Shown here: in pieces, positions 42,547 through 54,450 of the stretch | Layout: every line of letters begins with the position of its first letter | Position numbering within the stretch: position 1 is the first letter of the stretch | NCBI GenBank assembly: GCA_016169945.1 | Contig: JADLSH010000249.1 | Span: forward strand, 2,976,001-3,040,000 | Reading direction: 5' to 3' | DNA length: 64,000 nucleotides | DNA from: Trachythela sp. YZ-2020 | Lineage: Eukaryota; Cnidaria; Anthozoa; Malacalcyonacea; Clavulariidae | Program-made: the position numbers and the translations under genes | Notes under the pieces: generated by a model | Database searches by the model: none | Seen by the model: the letters and a program-made list of their open reading frames with translations, nothing else | Told to the model about the DNA's origin: nothing

Positions 42547-43222
42547 TAAACACCCCCGAAAAGCAATTTTCCCATACACACCGATTTTATTTATTATTTT
42601 CGTATGTCTATTTATTATTATTTATTTAAGGGGACTTTTCCTGATGGGGGCCAACATTGATTCGTGGTGGGGAGGCGGCACAATTAGGGGGGACTTGTGG
42701 GCATCCCCCAGCTTATATGTTATAATATAAATAATAATAATATAAAGAAATAATAGGTTTATTTATTATCAAGAAATAAATAGTATTTTAAAATCTGTTA
42801 TAATTATACATTGTCAGTTAATACATGCATGCGTTTTGATTGGTTAATAGGTTACAGCTAATTATAGCAGCACGGAATTGGCGGATAAATCTGTTTTCTG
42901 CTAGCAGATAACACGGTTATCTACTTATCTAACCTGTAGGTTGAGCGAGTCGTATGCAATTTTATAGCAAGCGAAAGCTTTTAATACACGAATAAATACA
43001 AGAAAAACAACATACATGAACGATGTGTGTTGAATTTTTTTGTGCTTTTATTTGACATTTTTATCGGAACTAGTATAGTAGGTAAATCAGGTTTCTAATA
43101 TTTTTATGTTGTTATTGTTATGTTTTCACTGTTTTTTTGAGAGTTAAATGTTGTTTTGTACTGACAGAATTTAAACCATTGTTTGTCGAAGGAATTTAAT
43201 GAAAATACAAGGTCGTTTAAGG
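42547..43222. other. duplicated non-coding sequence
   Basis: The first 200 bp match 53830-54030 of unit 2 (CACCCCCGAAAAGCAATTTT). The rest is AT-rich with no gene seen. Confidence 0.5.
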
Positions 43223-43636
43223 TGGCTCACTACACTTTTCAAAAGAATGGAAGATTTCCGATTTAGAATTTTCATGGGAATTATTTCCACAATTTAAAAT
43301 AAATTCCATCCGGGCAATTTTTTTCATAATAGGTAAATGTATTTATTCGCTATAACGTATTTTAGCCATGACAGAATTTTTAATTTTTTAAAAAAATATT
43401 CAATATATTAAATGAAAGCATTTTATGGAATAGAAATTGGGGGTCACCGGCGAAAATATCCGCCATATTGAAACGTCATTGTTGCCATAGCATCGACAAT
43501 TATAGATGTTTTTAAAAAAATTTCAAACTCTTTAGTTATTGTCAGTGGTTATTGTTTTCAACAAATAATAATTGTCGAACATTTTGGATCTAAACTGATC
43601 GGATAGTTTCCATTTCTAGAAAAGTGTAGTGAGCCA
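43223..43636. mobile_element. 414-bp TIR element
   Basis: TGGCTCACTACACTTTTC at the left matches the complement of GAAAAGTGTAGTGAGCCA at the right. The interior is AT-rich and non-coding. No partner was found in unit 2. Confidence 0.75.
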
Positions 43637-44165
43637 TGGCTATGGCTATACTCTGCAGTGCCGAGATTGTGAGAAGTATTACTATTAACTTTTTACTCAG
43701 TTTAGTGAAAATTTTACAGCTATTTAGTAGAGCCCAAGCAATGAAAATGGAAATCTCAAAACTTCTTGTCATATATATATTACAATAATTCGATCAGTTT
43801 ATCCATATTTTTGTTATCATAATATTTACCACATGAGGACACAACGTTTTTGTTTTTGCTCGTTGTGCCCAGAGCGCTTAGTATATAAGCGCCCTGGTTG
43901 TGTATTTGTGTCATACCTTCAAGTCTTTCCTCTCGCTTCTTCCTACTTTCTTGCTGCCTTCTTTTCCTGTCATAAGCCCACTATACAAGTCGTTATTTCT
44001 TCTGTACTTCCTTCAGTACTTCGTTTGTAAGCAGCTCTACGTACAATTCCCCAGCTGATATTGTTTTTCCGCAATAATGGCGTTTCTTTCTGCACTGACT
44101 ACTAGTTTTCGTCTTGGTTCCTTTCTTTTTATATAATAATCCTTTCAGTTATAGTTGAATTCAGT

Positions 44166-44281
44166 TTTTGTGATATCCTGAAATTATCAAGCTCTCGGTA
44201 AGAGTGTTATCAGTCTCGCCTTCGGTTGCTCGACTGACAACCTGACTTATCTCGACCTTGATAATTCGGGATATCACAAAA
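44166..44281. repeat. 116-bp hairpin, copy in unit 1
   Basis: TTTTGTGATATCCTGAAATT and ATCAAGCTCTCGGTAAGA are mirrored by CTTATCTCGACCTTGATAAT and CGGGATATCACAAAA. The loop includes CTCGCCTTCGGTTGCTCG. Its duplicate lies at 56335-56452. Confidence 0.85.
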
Positions 44282-44386
44282 CCCGCATCTAATAACCAAG
44301 GCTGGCGAGTGGGGGGAGGGGGAAGGAGGGGCAAAATACCCTGGGCCCGTGCTGTTCAGAGGGCCCCGGAAAAGTTGGGTAAAGCC

Positions 44387-44826
44387 CCGGTCAAACGAGG
44401 ATGAGAGTTGACGAGAGTCAATGAGAGTTGCAACTCTCACTCGCGTTTAACCACCAACTCTCATCAACTCTCATGCACTTTTATCAACTTTGCGCTTGTT
44501 CAAACTTTGATGAGAGTTGATGGGTCGTCTCACGGGTCATGAGAGTTGCATAAGAATTTGAAACACTTATAGTCAGGCTAGTGTTTTGGCCTTTCTAGCA
44601 TTAGCTTAACAAAATAACACGTTATTACTGTGTCTATAACAAGAAAAGCTAAGAAGGAAATCTAAAATTTTAGTTACTCTCAGGGCTCCGTTTAATTCGT
44701 GCGCTAAATTATTTCTGTCGCGAATCTCGTGCAACTCTTCTTCTCGTTTGACCGTGGTATGAGAGTTGAACAAACTCTCATGTAAACTCTCACTTGCCAA
44801 TGCCGCTCTCATCCTCGTTTGACCGG
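44387..44826. mobile_element. 440-bp TIR element of the GAGAGTTG family
   Basis: The ends CCGGTCAAACGAGGATGAGA and TCTCATCCTCGTTTGACCGG are perfect inverted repeats. GAGAGTTG and CAACTCTC recur inside. Its internal words TCTCAGGGCTCCGTTT and related bases also occur upstream of each cationic-peptide gene (about 37057, 48625 and 51503), so decayed members precede those genes. Confidence 0.85.
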
Positions 44827-45497
44827 ATGTTCGCGTCAGTCATGCGCCTATTTATTTAATATAATTTTTTTATTATACATTTCTGAAATAAATAGCATAA
44901 TAGAACCATAACTGCATGTCAGCCAAACAATAACTTTGTGAAAAGTTGAAATCTGGGCAGAAAGTGGGGGGGAAGTGCATTGTCTGGAATAACAATAAAA
45001 ATGGCTTTTTTCGTGGTTACGATTTTTCTTCAGAACTCGTCTCAGAATGCGTCAAATGCTGTTCTAGAGACCCTAGAAATTCAAAAATTATTCTGGGGAG
45101 CATGCCTCCGAACCCCCTAGCATTCTCGCACCATTGGCGGTCGTATTCAGATTTCGAATCTATGTTTGTTTTGCCCGTCCAAAGTCAAAACCCTGGCTAC
45201 GCTACTGGACTGAGAGAGTGAGGGGGGCCCGCGTTCACCAATCTGCCCTTGGCCAGTGACTTGCTCTCGTCGGCCTTGCCAGTAACTAGTGTTTATTATG
45301 TGCTGCATTTAAAACATAATAATCTACAAATATAATTATGCCTGTGTTGTTTTAATATTGTATTTGTTTGTATTGTTTGGATTCAGTTCATTTATAGCAC
45401 GCCCCCCATGGAAATCAACACATTGTTGTTGGGGCCAGTGTGGGTCTCGAAAAAAGAATTTTACGTATCTATTCACTATATTTACATATCATTTTAG

Positions 45498-45600
45498 GAC
45501 AAGCAGTTGTATTGTGAACAATTGTGAACAATTGTGAATGCCAGGATCGAGGCTTGAATCTGCACTGTCGTGAGGATACATGTTCAGCTGTAAATTCAAC
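45498..45600 (+). pseudogene. disrupted copy of the four-cysteine exon candidate
   Basis: It corresponds to 56669-56747 of unit 2 but contains an 11-bp tandem duplication (AACAATTGTGA), which brings a stop directly after TSSCIVNNCEQL. Downstream of the duplication another frame reads NNCECQDRGLNLHCREDTC and stays open longer. Confidence 0.3.
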
Positions 45601-46806
45601 ATGGCCGCTGTTTTTTAGTGAACTTTATCAATATATTATTAAGGACATAAATGTAGAGATCGATAATTATTTATTCTATGTGTACAGTAGGTACAAAAGA
45701 GAAACTAAAAACAATGCATGCATCTGTAAGATCATGAACAAGTTCCTTCTCAATTTTTTTTTCAAAATAGCTTATAAATATTGACAAACTAATTTGAAAG
45801 GAACAGACTCGTTAAAAGAAATATTCTAGATAACATAACATAAAACTTGACACACTCGAAGAGCACTTATTTATCTATATCCGTGTTATTAATACGTTGT
45901 TATTATAAATATAATGTATTAATAAGTTAACATATCGTCCTAGCTGACTGCGACAGGGCTTTGCACCGAAAAAAACAACTGTCAAGTTGATTATGCATAT
46001 GCGCTCCTTTTGTTCACATAACTTGTATTCAAATGTATTGAGAAAGTTGTCTTTTTCTTTTTGCAGTTTCAGAGGTAAACTTTTGGTTTAGCAAAATTTC
46101 AAAAGATTTGTGCACGGTGAAATCGCCTCGACGTAAATCCATGATAGCTTATTTAGACGCTTTGAGGTTTGCCTGCAGGTTTTCAGAATATATCCCAATT
46201 GACTATTATATTTCATCTTCCGCAATATAGTCTGATTGTAGAACGAGCTAAAATATGGGCCCACAAATCGGAATAGTAATTATTTAAATGAGGTTACATA
46301 TTATCAAAGCTAATAGAGTGGTAAGCAGGCTCATTGATCATTATCTTACATATAGCCAACTGAGATTGTACTCTGCCTAGAGAATATAATCCAAACAAAA
46401 TTTTTTTCTTCCTGTTGCCAATGTCGCGGTTTTCTAATTTCCTCCGAAAACTTTGTTCGGTGTGATAAGGTGCAGACGTTCGCTGGTCAGGTGCTGACTG
46501 GACATGCTCACGTGATTCGCACCACAATCCAAGTAACTCAAATCTCTAGACTGTTCGCTGACCACGTCTACTCTGCACCTAACCATCCACACGGGTAAGT
46601 ATAGTGACGACAGATATTAAAACAAATTATATGAGATGTAGGGACTTGAGATGCCTCACAATTACCACTGGACCTGCCAGACATTATAGAAATATGTTCG
46701 TACTTAGACTATAGTTTCAACATCGGGAATACGTAAGCGAAGAGGATGGTTTTTAAACTTGGTTTCGGTTTCATCGTCACCATCGATCGCGGCGGTCAAG
46801 ACCAAG

Positions 46807-47079
46807 TCATGGTCGCCATAGACTTGCCCCAAGTTTCTCTTTCATTGTCTTTCTGTATCGATCTACTATAGCGTAAATACCATGACGTAGCGAGGAGTGG
46901 CGCAGCGAGAAACAGAGACTTTGTCGTCAACTTATCTTTCTGTCGATACAGAAAGACAATGAAAGAACGTTTAGCCGCTTCTGTCCAGTTTTGAACCGAG
47001 ATTTCCGAAGTTGACAAGCTCTCTTTCTCGCTTCGCCACCCCTCTCTACGTCGATACAGCAAGTCTATGGTCGCCATGG
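46807..47079. repeat. inverted-repeat segment, copy in unit 1
   Basis: CATGGTCGCCATAGACTTGC at the left is mirrored by GCAAGTCTATGGTCGCCATG at the right, and TCTTTCATTGTCTTTCTGTA occurs in both orientations inside. The duplicate is at 58001-58300. Confidence 0.75.
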
Positions 47080-47371
47080 CCTGCGTAGTCGGTGGCTTTA
47101 AGCGATTTGGGAGTTGCGAATTTTGTCACGTGACGTTGCAAAGCCTCTATTCGGCTAGTGCAAGTTACGTCACAGCTCGTAAATGTTTAGCTTCCGCCAC
47201 ATTGGGTGGCAAATTCCACTATTTCCATTGGACAAATTCAAGCTAATTGAAATGAAATCCAACATGGCTGACATTAGTCGTACGCCAAATTTTCTCCATA
47301 ACTCGAGTTCTAGACATGCTAAAACAACAATATATACACCATGATACTCCTTGTTGTTCTTGCAAGCTTGT

Positions 47372-47715
47372 CAGGGACGCCGGAGCGATGGTAGGGCAGG
47401 GGGGGAGGGCGGCGCAATGCGAACGAATGGGCAGTCGAGAAAAATCTTCGCAGCCACGCCCTTTCGATAGGATTTCTCAACTTTCAACTCAAATAATCGC
47501 TATTTCTATATACAAATAGATAAAAAGAGATTCAGAACGAAAACAATAGAACTTTGGCATTCCCCAATATATGAACTGATCGACTAGTTTACAGTTGTAT
47601 TCTCTTTTCTTTTGCAGTTTTACTATTGTTTCATTTATATTACAAGGGCACCTCCTAGAAAAGGGCAGGAGAGGCGCTTGCCCTGCACCCCGCGCCCACC
47701 TCTCCGGCGTCCCTG
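47372..47715. mobile_element. 344-bp hAT element with perfect 8-bp TSD
   Basis: The ends CAGGGACGCCGGAG and CTCCGGCGTCCCTG are inverted repeats, flanked by AAGCTTGT at 47364-47371 and 47716-47723. The same insertion is present in unit 2 (from 58587), so it predates the duplication. There its right end is missing. Confidence 0.9.
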
Positions 47716-47730
47716 AAGCTTGTCTTACAA

Positions 47731-48518
47731 CTCTCGGTACTTCGCAAGATATAAGCGAAAACATAACTTCAATGAAATCCAAGACAATGCCACCCAAAAT
47801 GGCAGAATATTTAGCATGACGTAACGATCTCGCGTGACTGCACGAGCCGATCCAATGTTAAATGTTCGGATATTCATGGGCGTGGCGACCGGGGCGACGT
47901 GGGAGGGTGTGACGCCCGCCCCAATAATTCTAAATATTAAAAAGTTGGGCAAAAAATGGTTTGTTGTTGGTAAAAAAATATTGAGAAATTATGCATTGAG
48001 ACTATGCGCTGAAATTATAAAACGTGCCACGCAAGTACAATAAATCCAAATATTAGAGTTGGTCAGAACATTTGTTGTTGGTTAAAATATATAAGAAACA
48101 ATACGTTCTAATTTTGAAATATTATGCGCAGTAGGTCAATAGACTAGTGCAGAATTACTGGAGTGCAGCATACACGCATTGCCTCAACATCATTCTTTGA
48201 TCCTTTCTATTTTATGAAAAGTTTAAAAATGCTTGCATTTGAAAAATTTACTAAAAACAAGGACAATAAAGGCAATTGAAAGCTGTTTGGGGCAGTTTCG
48301 AATAAATTTCATAGTTAAATTGTAATATTGCTAAACATGCTTGTTAGCAATTAATGTAACATTTATAACCCTTTCAGAGTCGAAGTGATATTTGTGTAGT
48401 TCAAATAAACGTTAGATGCGGCTTAGCACAGGGCCCTTTTTAATTAACCTCTCCCCCTGTAAAGCTTGGCCCGTTTAGATGGGATATATAGAAAATTGTC
48501 TTTGAAAATGCAGGAAAT
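47731..48518. other. spacer between duplicated units
   Basis: No gene is recognised. At 47870-47925 there is G-rich sequence (GGCGTGGCGACCGGGGCGAC) like the start of a hAT element. The rest is AT-rich. Confidence 0.4.
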
Positions 48519-48926
48519 CAATTCCTTGTATAAGAACTAGCTTAACAAGATAGCACGTGACTGCGGTGTTTATAACAAAGAAATGCCAAAAGCAACACTT
48601 TGTTTGCGAAAATTTTAGAATTTTTCTCATGGCTCCGTTTCGCGCATTAAACTATTCTGGTGTACTCTCATACACCTCTTTTTTTCTCGCTTGACCAAGG
48701 CACTAGTGTGATGCTATGTAGCATGATCTAGGCTTCAGGCTATACGAGTTATCCCAGAACTAGTGCAAGTTGAATTCGATAATACCAACATTATAATCCG
48801 GAATAAAAACATACTTTTTGTGTTCCTGCTTAGCGTGCTGCTTAGCATACATGGATGCAGAATTGCATGGAATAATGAACGGCTTATTGAAGAGGATTGT
48901 ATTAAGAGCATTATCTGTCGTAGCAC

Positions 48927-48933
48927 TATAAAA
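48927..48933 (+). promoter_or_regulatory. TATA box of peptide gene B
   Basis: TATAAAA lies 114 bp before the ATG. The distance differs from copies A and C because of small indels in the leader. Confidence 0.7.
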
Positions 48934-49040
48934 GTTGGCAAGTCTGAAAGTTGGAACCCAGTTATATAGTACCATCTATTTTCGACTGAATAACTCAAAA
49001 GGAACCGACAGCGGACACGGTCTTGCGTAATCGATATACA

Positions 49041-49214
49041 ATGCTAATTTGGCGCAATTTTAAAATTATAATGATATGCGTCGTGTTTTTTGCGCTTATC
49101 GTGTCAAGTCATGGTTACTGGCGCAGCAATCCCTCGCGCAGGAGATATGCAAGGAAAGGTCTACCAAGAAGACTTAACAAGAGAGTCCATTATTTGGGGC
49201 CTTGGTATTTGTGA
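49041..49214 (+). CDS. secreted cationic peptide precursor, copy B (57 aa)
   Basis: The signal peptide is identical to that of copy A. The mature region differs from A at three residues: WRSNPS in place of WRAIPS, and RKGLP in place of RKSLP. Its length, the final VHYLGPWYL and the TGA followed by GTAAGA are unchanged. The leader between the TATA box and ATG has indels relative to copy A, but the coding region has none, which argues for constraint on this frame. Function as for copy A: antimicrobial or signalling peptide, not determined. Confidence 0.6.
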   Translation: MLIWRNFKIIMICVVFFALIVSSHGYWRSNPSRRRYARKGLPRRLNKRVHYLGPWYL

Positions 49215-50535
49215 GGTAAGATTATATGTAAACGTAGAATTTGCTTTGATCACTACAAATATTTATCAATAAGAAAGTTCATATTGTCGGCTGCGCATCT
49301 ATATGACGCGTTCTGAGTCGGGATAAAATTGAAGTTGAACCACAACATGTAGCTGAGACTGGGAAATTTAAAAATCAAATGTGTATCAACAGCATTCAAC
49401 TGTTCAATTTTCCATATTAGGAAATCATACCAAGAAATATTGTTTCCAGGAAATATTGTTTTCGCAAACTGAATTCTTGTCAAAATACAGCCAAACCAAA
49501 TTTGCGCTACTTAGCGCTGTGGGCTATTTCGTTCAGTGATAGCTGATAGACCTAATCTACGGACAATCACAACTGACCGTACTAATGCAAGCATCGCGGT
49601 GAAGTAAATACACTGGTAACGGGCATAGACAAGCGTTAGAATACTAGATCCAATGAAGCATGTTATTTTAAGCGATATATTTTAAGCTGATTAGATAATA
49701 GTGTTTGGCAAGCAGGCTGTAGGATGGGCGATGTTGATTCCCGCAGATCAGAATAGGAGGGGTTATGGGAAAAATAGTCTTAAAAAATGAAATAAAAACT
49801 TAATGTGTACATATTGTTCCAAATTAATGTGTACATATTGTGTATTAAGTTGGCCTTATCATATCTTTTTAAGTTCAACATTTGCGAGTAAAACAGTTAA
49901 TGCCAAAAAAAGAAATATCTATTTTGATTATATGTTTAGATGTTTTGATTGGTTAATAAAGAATTCTTCTTAAATAAAAAATTTAAGGTGGCCTTACTGA
50001 ACTGCAAACATCGTATTCTCTTTCAATCTATATAAACCTTTTTAGTATTATTTTATATATTATGCACTAAACTAACTTTTAAGTCTGTTTGCCGATTGAG
50101 AAACGTACCGAAAATAGAAAAATTGAAATGCATTGAGAAACGTATCGAAAATAGAAAAATTGAAATGCAGTCATAACCAAGCGGTACTATTGTATACTCA
50201 TCAGTTTAGAGCGTGTGTTAAGTAACACAAAAAAACCCTATTAAATACCATGCAAATTATTGTGATACAGTTAATTGTTTGCTTAAAGTTTGTTTTCTCT
50301 ATGATCCAATATGATATTTAACAGTTACTTGAGACCAAGATATATATATATCTCGTTATCATATTAGTATTATAATAGCAATTCAACCTGTATTAGATGT
50401 TGCGAAATATCTGTTAAAAGGATTTTAAATTATTTTCATGAGGCTTGTCAGTTAAGACGTCAGGCTACGCCATGCTATACATGTACCGAATTCAGTCCAA
50501 TTATATATGCTCAAGTGGGTTAAAAGGTTAATACT

Positions 50536-50661
50536 AACTTCCAGACACAGGGAGATCGCTCGAAACGTCGAAGTTCTTGTTGAGTTTTTCAGGTAGTTTG
50601 ATCCTGAAGACCCGCAGCTTATCGTGTATAGACGCTACCTACACTGGCACCACGCATTTGT
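50536..50661 (+). repeat. Penelope-type terminal fragment, hammerhead-derived (unit 2)
   Basis: This is the duplicate of 36200-36325. It reads AACTTCCAGACACAGGG, CGCTCGAAACGTCGAAGTTC, then TTTTTCAGGTAGTTTGATCC and CTACACTGGCACCACGCA. Confidence 0.5.
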
Positions 50662-51851
50662 GGGTGTTAATAAGTTAAGTTAAACCATCATGCAATATAT
50701 TACAGGTTAAGGCAATGTTACACGAGGCAAATATTTATAAATACCGAAGATAAGGAAAACTGTGCGCGTCAACATTTGTTTTGGCAAATACGGTTCATCA
50801 ATATCCTTGCAAAATGAAGTACTCTTAAAAATCACTATACACGTTATAAGCACACCGCGTCACCGCGTCAATTCTACACAAACCCACTGACCAGAAACAG
50901 AAACAGTCTGGATGATTATTGTACATTTCAGTAAAACCATTATTTCTTTCAAGGTACATATATCAGCATAAAGTCAAAAGATCGAAGTATATTTTGAAGA
51001 TTGTGCAATCCGCTAGTACATATTTAATTTCATTCAACTGATTTTTCAACTGGGGAACTCGTCGAGCGAAACGACATTTCTATTGTTGAAATTGAAACGA
51101 ATTGGTTAAAAGAACTAATTAGTTCCAGTCAGGTACATGCAAAACAAAAAATATGGCCTTAAGGGACGCGGTACACTTGAGTGGAAACTAATGGTTTTTC
51201 GTGACCGGTCAAATGAGCAAATATTCAAAATTTGAACAAGCTCAAAATTGTTTACAAAGAGTTTACGAGAGTGCATGACAGAGTTGGCGGGCGGGCAACA
51301 AAATAATTATCTGTTCTTGGTCGCAGTGTCCTGAGAATTCAACGAGAATTTTCGCTCGTTTGACCTGTCACGAAAGTTGCATAGAAAGCGGGAAAAAATA
51401 GTGTAAGTAGCTGAACAATAGAGCACGCGACTGCGGTGTTTATAACAAAGAAAAGGCAAGAAGGCAATGGCAGCACTTTGTTTGCCGAAATTTTAGAATT
51501 CTTCTCAAGACTGCGTTTCGCGCGCTAAACTATTCTGGTCTAACTATGCTGAATAGTGTGATAGTCAAGAAACTCTACCTAGCCAACTTTCATCGACTCT
51601 CATGCTCTGTAGCATGATCCAAGCTTCAGGCTATATGAGTTAATCAGATAGTTAGTGCTCTCAGAAATTGCAAGTTGAATTCGATAATAACAACATTATA
51701 AAAATTTATAATCCGGAATAAAAACATGCTTTTCGTGTTCCTGTTATTGAAATAGCCTTGAGCGTGCTGCTTGAGACATATACATGATTGCATGGAATAA
51801 TGAACGGCTTATTGAAGAGGACTGTATTAAGAGCATTATCTGTCGTACCAC

Positions 51852-51858
51852 TATAAAA
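51852..51858 (+). promoter_or_regulatory. TATA box of peptide gene C
   Basis: TATAAAA lies 107 bp before the ATG, within the block CACTATAAAAGTTGGCAAGT shared with copy B. Confidence 0.7.
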
Positions 51859-51958
51859 GTTGGCAAGTCTGAAAGTTGGAACCCAGTTATATAGTACCAT
51901 CTATTTTCGACTGAATAACTCAAAAGGAACCGACAGTGCCTTGCGTAATCGATATACA

Positions 51959-52132
51959 ATGCTAATTTGGCGCAATTTTAAAATTATAATGATATGCGTC
52001 GTGTTTTTTGCGTTTATCGTGTCAAGTCATGGTTACTGGCGCGGCCTCCCCTCGCGCAGGAGATATGCCAGGAAAGCTCTACCAAGAAGATTTAACAAGA
52101 GAGTCCATTATTTGGGACCTTGGTATTTGTGA
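51959..52132 (+). CDS. secreted cationic peptide precursor, copy C (57 aa)
   Basis: The layout is as in copies A and B. Differences are FFAFIV for FFALIV in the signal peptide, and WRGLPS, RKALP and RRFNKR in the mature region. VHYLGPWYL is intact. Two further base changes are silent. The frame is open upstream of the ATG for about 30 codons, but the ATG used here matches the other copies and sits behind the TATA box. Sequence 3' of the shared GTAAGA diverges sharply from A and B. Confidence 0.6.
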   Translation: MLIWRNFKIIMICVVFFAFIVSSHGYWRGLPSRRRYARKALPRRFNKRVHYLGPWYL

Positions 52133-54049
52133 GGTAAGATATGTCCAAACGGTAGGAGTGCGAACGGGACTCGAGGTCCCATGCAAGGCATTCTCCGATT
52201 AACATACAACGACAGACAGTACATAGAATAAAATATACATAACTACAGTCGTAAATAAACATATGCCACCATAGCTCGAAAATCAAGGCTAAGATTAAAT
52301 TAAAATATATATTGATAAAATGGAGCTTAAAATTGAGTGAGACGAATAGTAATTAGAGACCTATAACTCATTAACTGTTAATTTTCCATATTAGGAAATC
52401 ATACCCAGAAATATTGTTTCCTAGCCATGTTTCCCGAAGACAGGCACAGGCCAGGAAATATTGCGGTTTTCCCAAAAAAATCTTGTCAAAATACAGCCAT
52501 AACAATTTGCGCTACTTAGCGCTGTGGGCTATTTCGTTCAGTGATAGCTGACAGACCTAATCTACGGACATTCAATTACAACTGTCTGTAATAATGCAAG
52601 CATCACGGTGAAGTAAATAGATTGGTAACGAGCATAAACAAGCATTAGATGCGATCATGCGGACTAGATCCAGTGAAGCATGTTATTTTGAGTGATATAC
52701 TTTAAGCTGATTTAGATAATACTGTTTGGCAAGCAGGCTGAGGGATGGGCGATAGTGATTTCTGTAGATCAGAATAGGAGGGATTATGGGAAAAATAGTC
52801 TTAAAAAATGAAATACAAAATTAATGTGTGTACATATTGTGTATTAAGTTGAATTGGCCTTATCTTTTCAAGTGCAATGTCTAAAGTTAAACGTTAGAAA
52901 TGTTTAATGTCAAACCGAATATCTATTTTGATCAGTTATATGTTTCGATTTGTCGTATAAAAAGAGTGCTATTATGCGTATTTAACTTAAGATCTCATTG
53001 AAGAGGGGTTGTAAATTTTTTTTGCACACTCACTTTTTAATCTATATTTATACTAACAAAACAGGAATACATATTTTGCTATCACAAATTTCCTTTGCGT
53101 AAATGGAACATGTTTATCTATATTTTGTTCCGCTTTTGTGGTTCGTAATCTAATCACAGTCTACCACGCCATCCCAAGCTATTTTCGTGACGTTTCGTGA
53201 CGTGCGATTAGACGTTCCCATTCCCAGGCAAATTAAAATTGATGTCCTATCACGTTTACGTACCAATATCACAAATAACGTTTTTATAGTTTTATAGGTA
53301 TATAATCATTTTAATACAGAACACATATTAGGATATTAGGATAACTTATATTAGGATATTGGATATGTGCATTCAACCAGACTTTCAAATCTAAACCTTC
53401 TAGATTGTTACATGTAACGTTATTGTGGAAAACAATGTATTCAAAATTTGAAAAGCAGCCAGAAAATGAAGACTAGCTGGCCGTGTGTCTAAAATGAATT
53501 GGCTTGTAGCTATATACTTATAAACCGAATAGACGAAGGGCGATCTCTGATGGGTGTCATAATCCCCTTGTTATAACGTGTTAACATGCTCTAATAGGAT
53601 AATGATATTATAATTTTTAATGCGTTGTTTCAGCGTAGGTAGCGATAAACGATATGCTTGCAGGTTTTTAGGATTAAACAACCTGAGAACAGGACCTTTC
53701 TTAAGGATTTTCCGTGGGGGCACATTTTCTTAAAAAGGACCTTCTTGACCAAAATATCTGTTTACTGTTTCTGAGGCACGTATTTCCGTGTGATTTTTGA
53801 CTCATGTAAACACTCATGTAGGACTCATGTAAACACCCCCGAAAAGCAATTTTCCCATACACATCGATTTTATTTGTTATTTTCGTAAGTCTATTTAGTA
53901 TTGTTTATTTAAAAAGGGGACTTTTCCTGAGGGGGGCAAAAATTGATTCGTGGGGGCGGGGCAATTAAGGGGACTGGGGGACATTTGCCCCACCCCAAGT
54001 TTATATGTTATAATATAAAATAATAATAATATAAAAAAATATAACAGGA

Positions 54050-54095
54050 ACTTCGACGTTTCGAGCGAAGGTCGTTCGTCTGGAAGTTTGTATAG
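54050..54095 (-). repeat. Penelope-type terminal fragment, inverted copy
   Basis: The minus strand reads AACTTCCAGACGAACGACC, TTCGCTCGAAACGTCGAAGT. It faces a second copy at 54405-54450. Stem I (AACTTC/GAAGTT) and GAAAC-GTC are intact, but the catalytic CUGANGA strand is CAGACGA, with A in place of the invariant U4. Confidence 0.5.
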
Positions 54096-54404
54096 CCCAC
54101 TGATCTAAAAAGTAGACTGGATAGCGCAACCTATTGTTCACAGGTGCAGAACTGATGAGGCCAGTTAAACATTGCTAGACAATAGAAATCCGCCATTACT
54201 AAGCCACGAAATTTACAGAAATATCGTCCTTATTTCCTTTTAAAACGTTTTCAAACTATAAAATACCAGGTTACTGCATTAAAGCAAAACATCTCTACCA
54301 TAGTATGCTAAAAATATATCCAGTTTCATTTTCAGATCAGTGGTATAGCCACTACCGACACTACTCTGGAAGTTAGTAGCCACTTCGTAAAGACGTTAGC
54401 AGAC

Positions 54405-54450
54405 TTCGCTCGAAACGTCGAAGTTCTTGTTATATTTTTCAGGTAGCTTG
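54405..54450 (+). repeat. Penelope-type terminal fragment
   Basis: CTTCGCTCGAAACGTCGAAG is followed by TTCTTGTTATATTTTTCAGG and TAGCTTGGTCCA. It is the 3' half of the motif seen at 54050-54095 in the other orientation. Confidence 0.5.

Larger units (their letters stand above)
35083..47730 (+). repeat. segmental duplication, unit 1
   Basis: Sequence from 35083 (TTACTGAACTTCAAACATCG) to about 39117 matches 49990-52990. From about 40738 to 42760 it matches 53010-54050. From about 44155 to 47650 it matches 56325-58870. The order is conserved, so this is one large tandem duplication with later insertions and deletions. Unit 1 carries peptide gene A and private insertions at 35316-35696, 37974-38650, 39117-40738 and 41904-42538. 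Confidence 0.85.
48519..49935 (+). repeat. segmental duplication, partial unit with gene B
   Basis: This stretch matches about 36985-39035 of unit 1 without the Mutator-like insert, and about 51400-52940 of unit 2. It begins near TTCCTTGTATAAGAACTAGC and ends near TTATATGTTTAGAT. It carries the second peptide gene and directly precedes unit 2. Confidence 0.85.

Noticed and set aside
47489..47819. Overlapping frames on both strands near 47.5-47.8 kb
   Set aside because: They lie within a non-autonomous hAT element and are by-products of its GC-rich ends.
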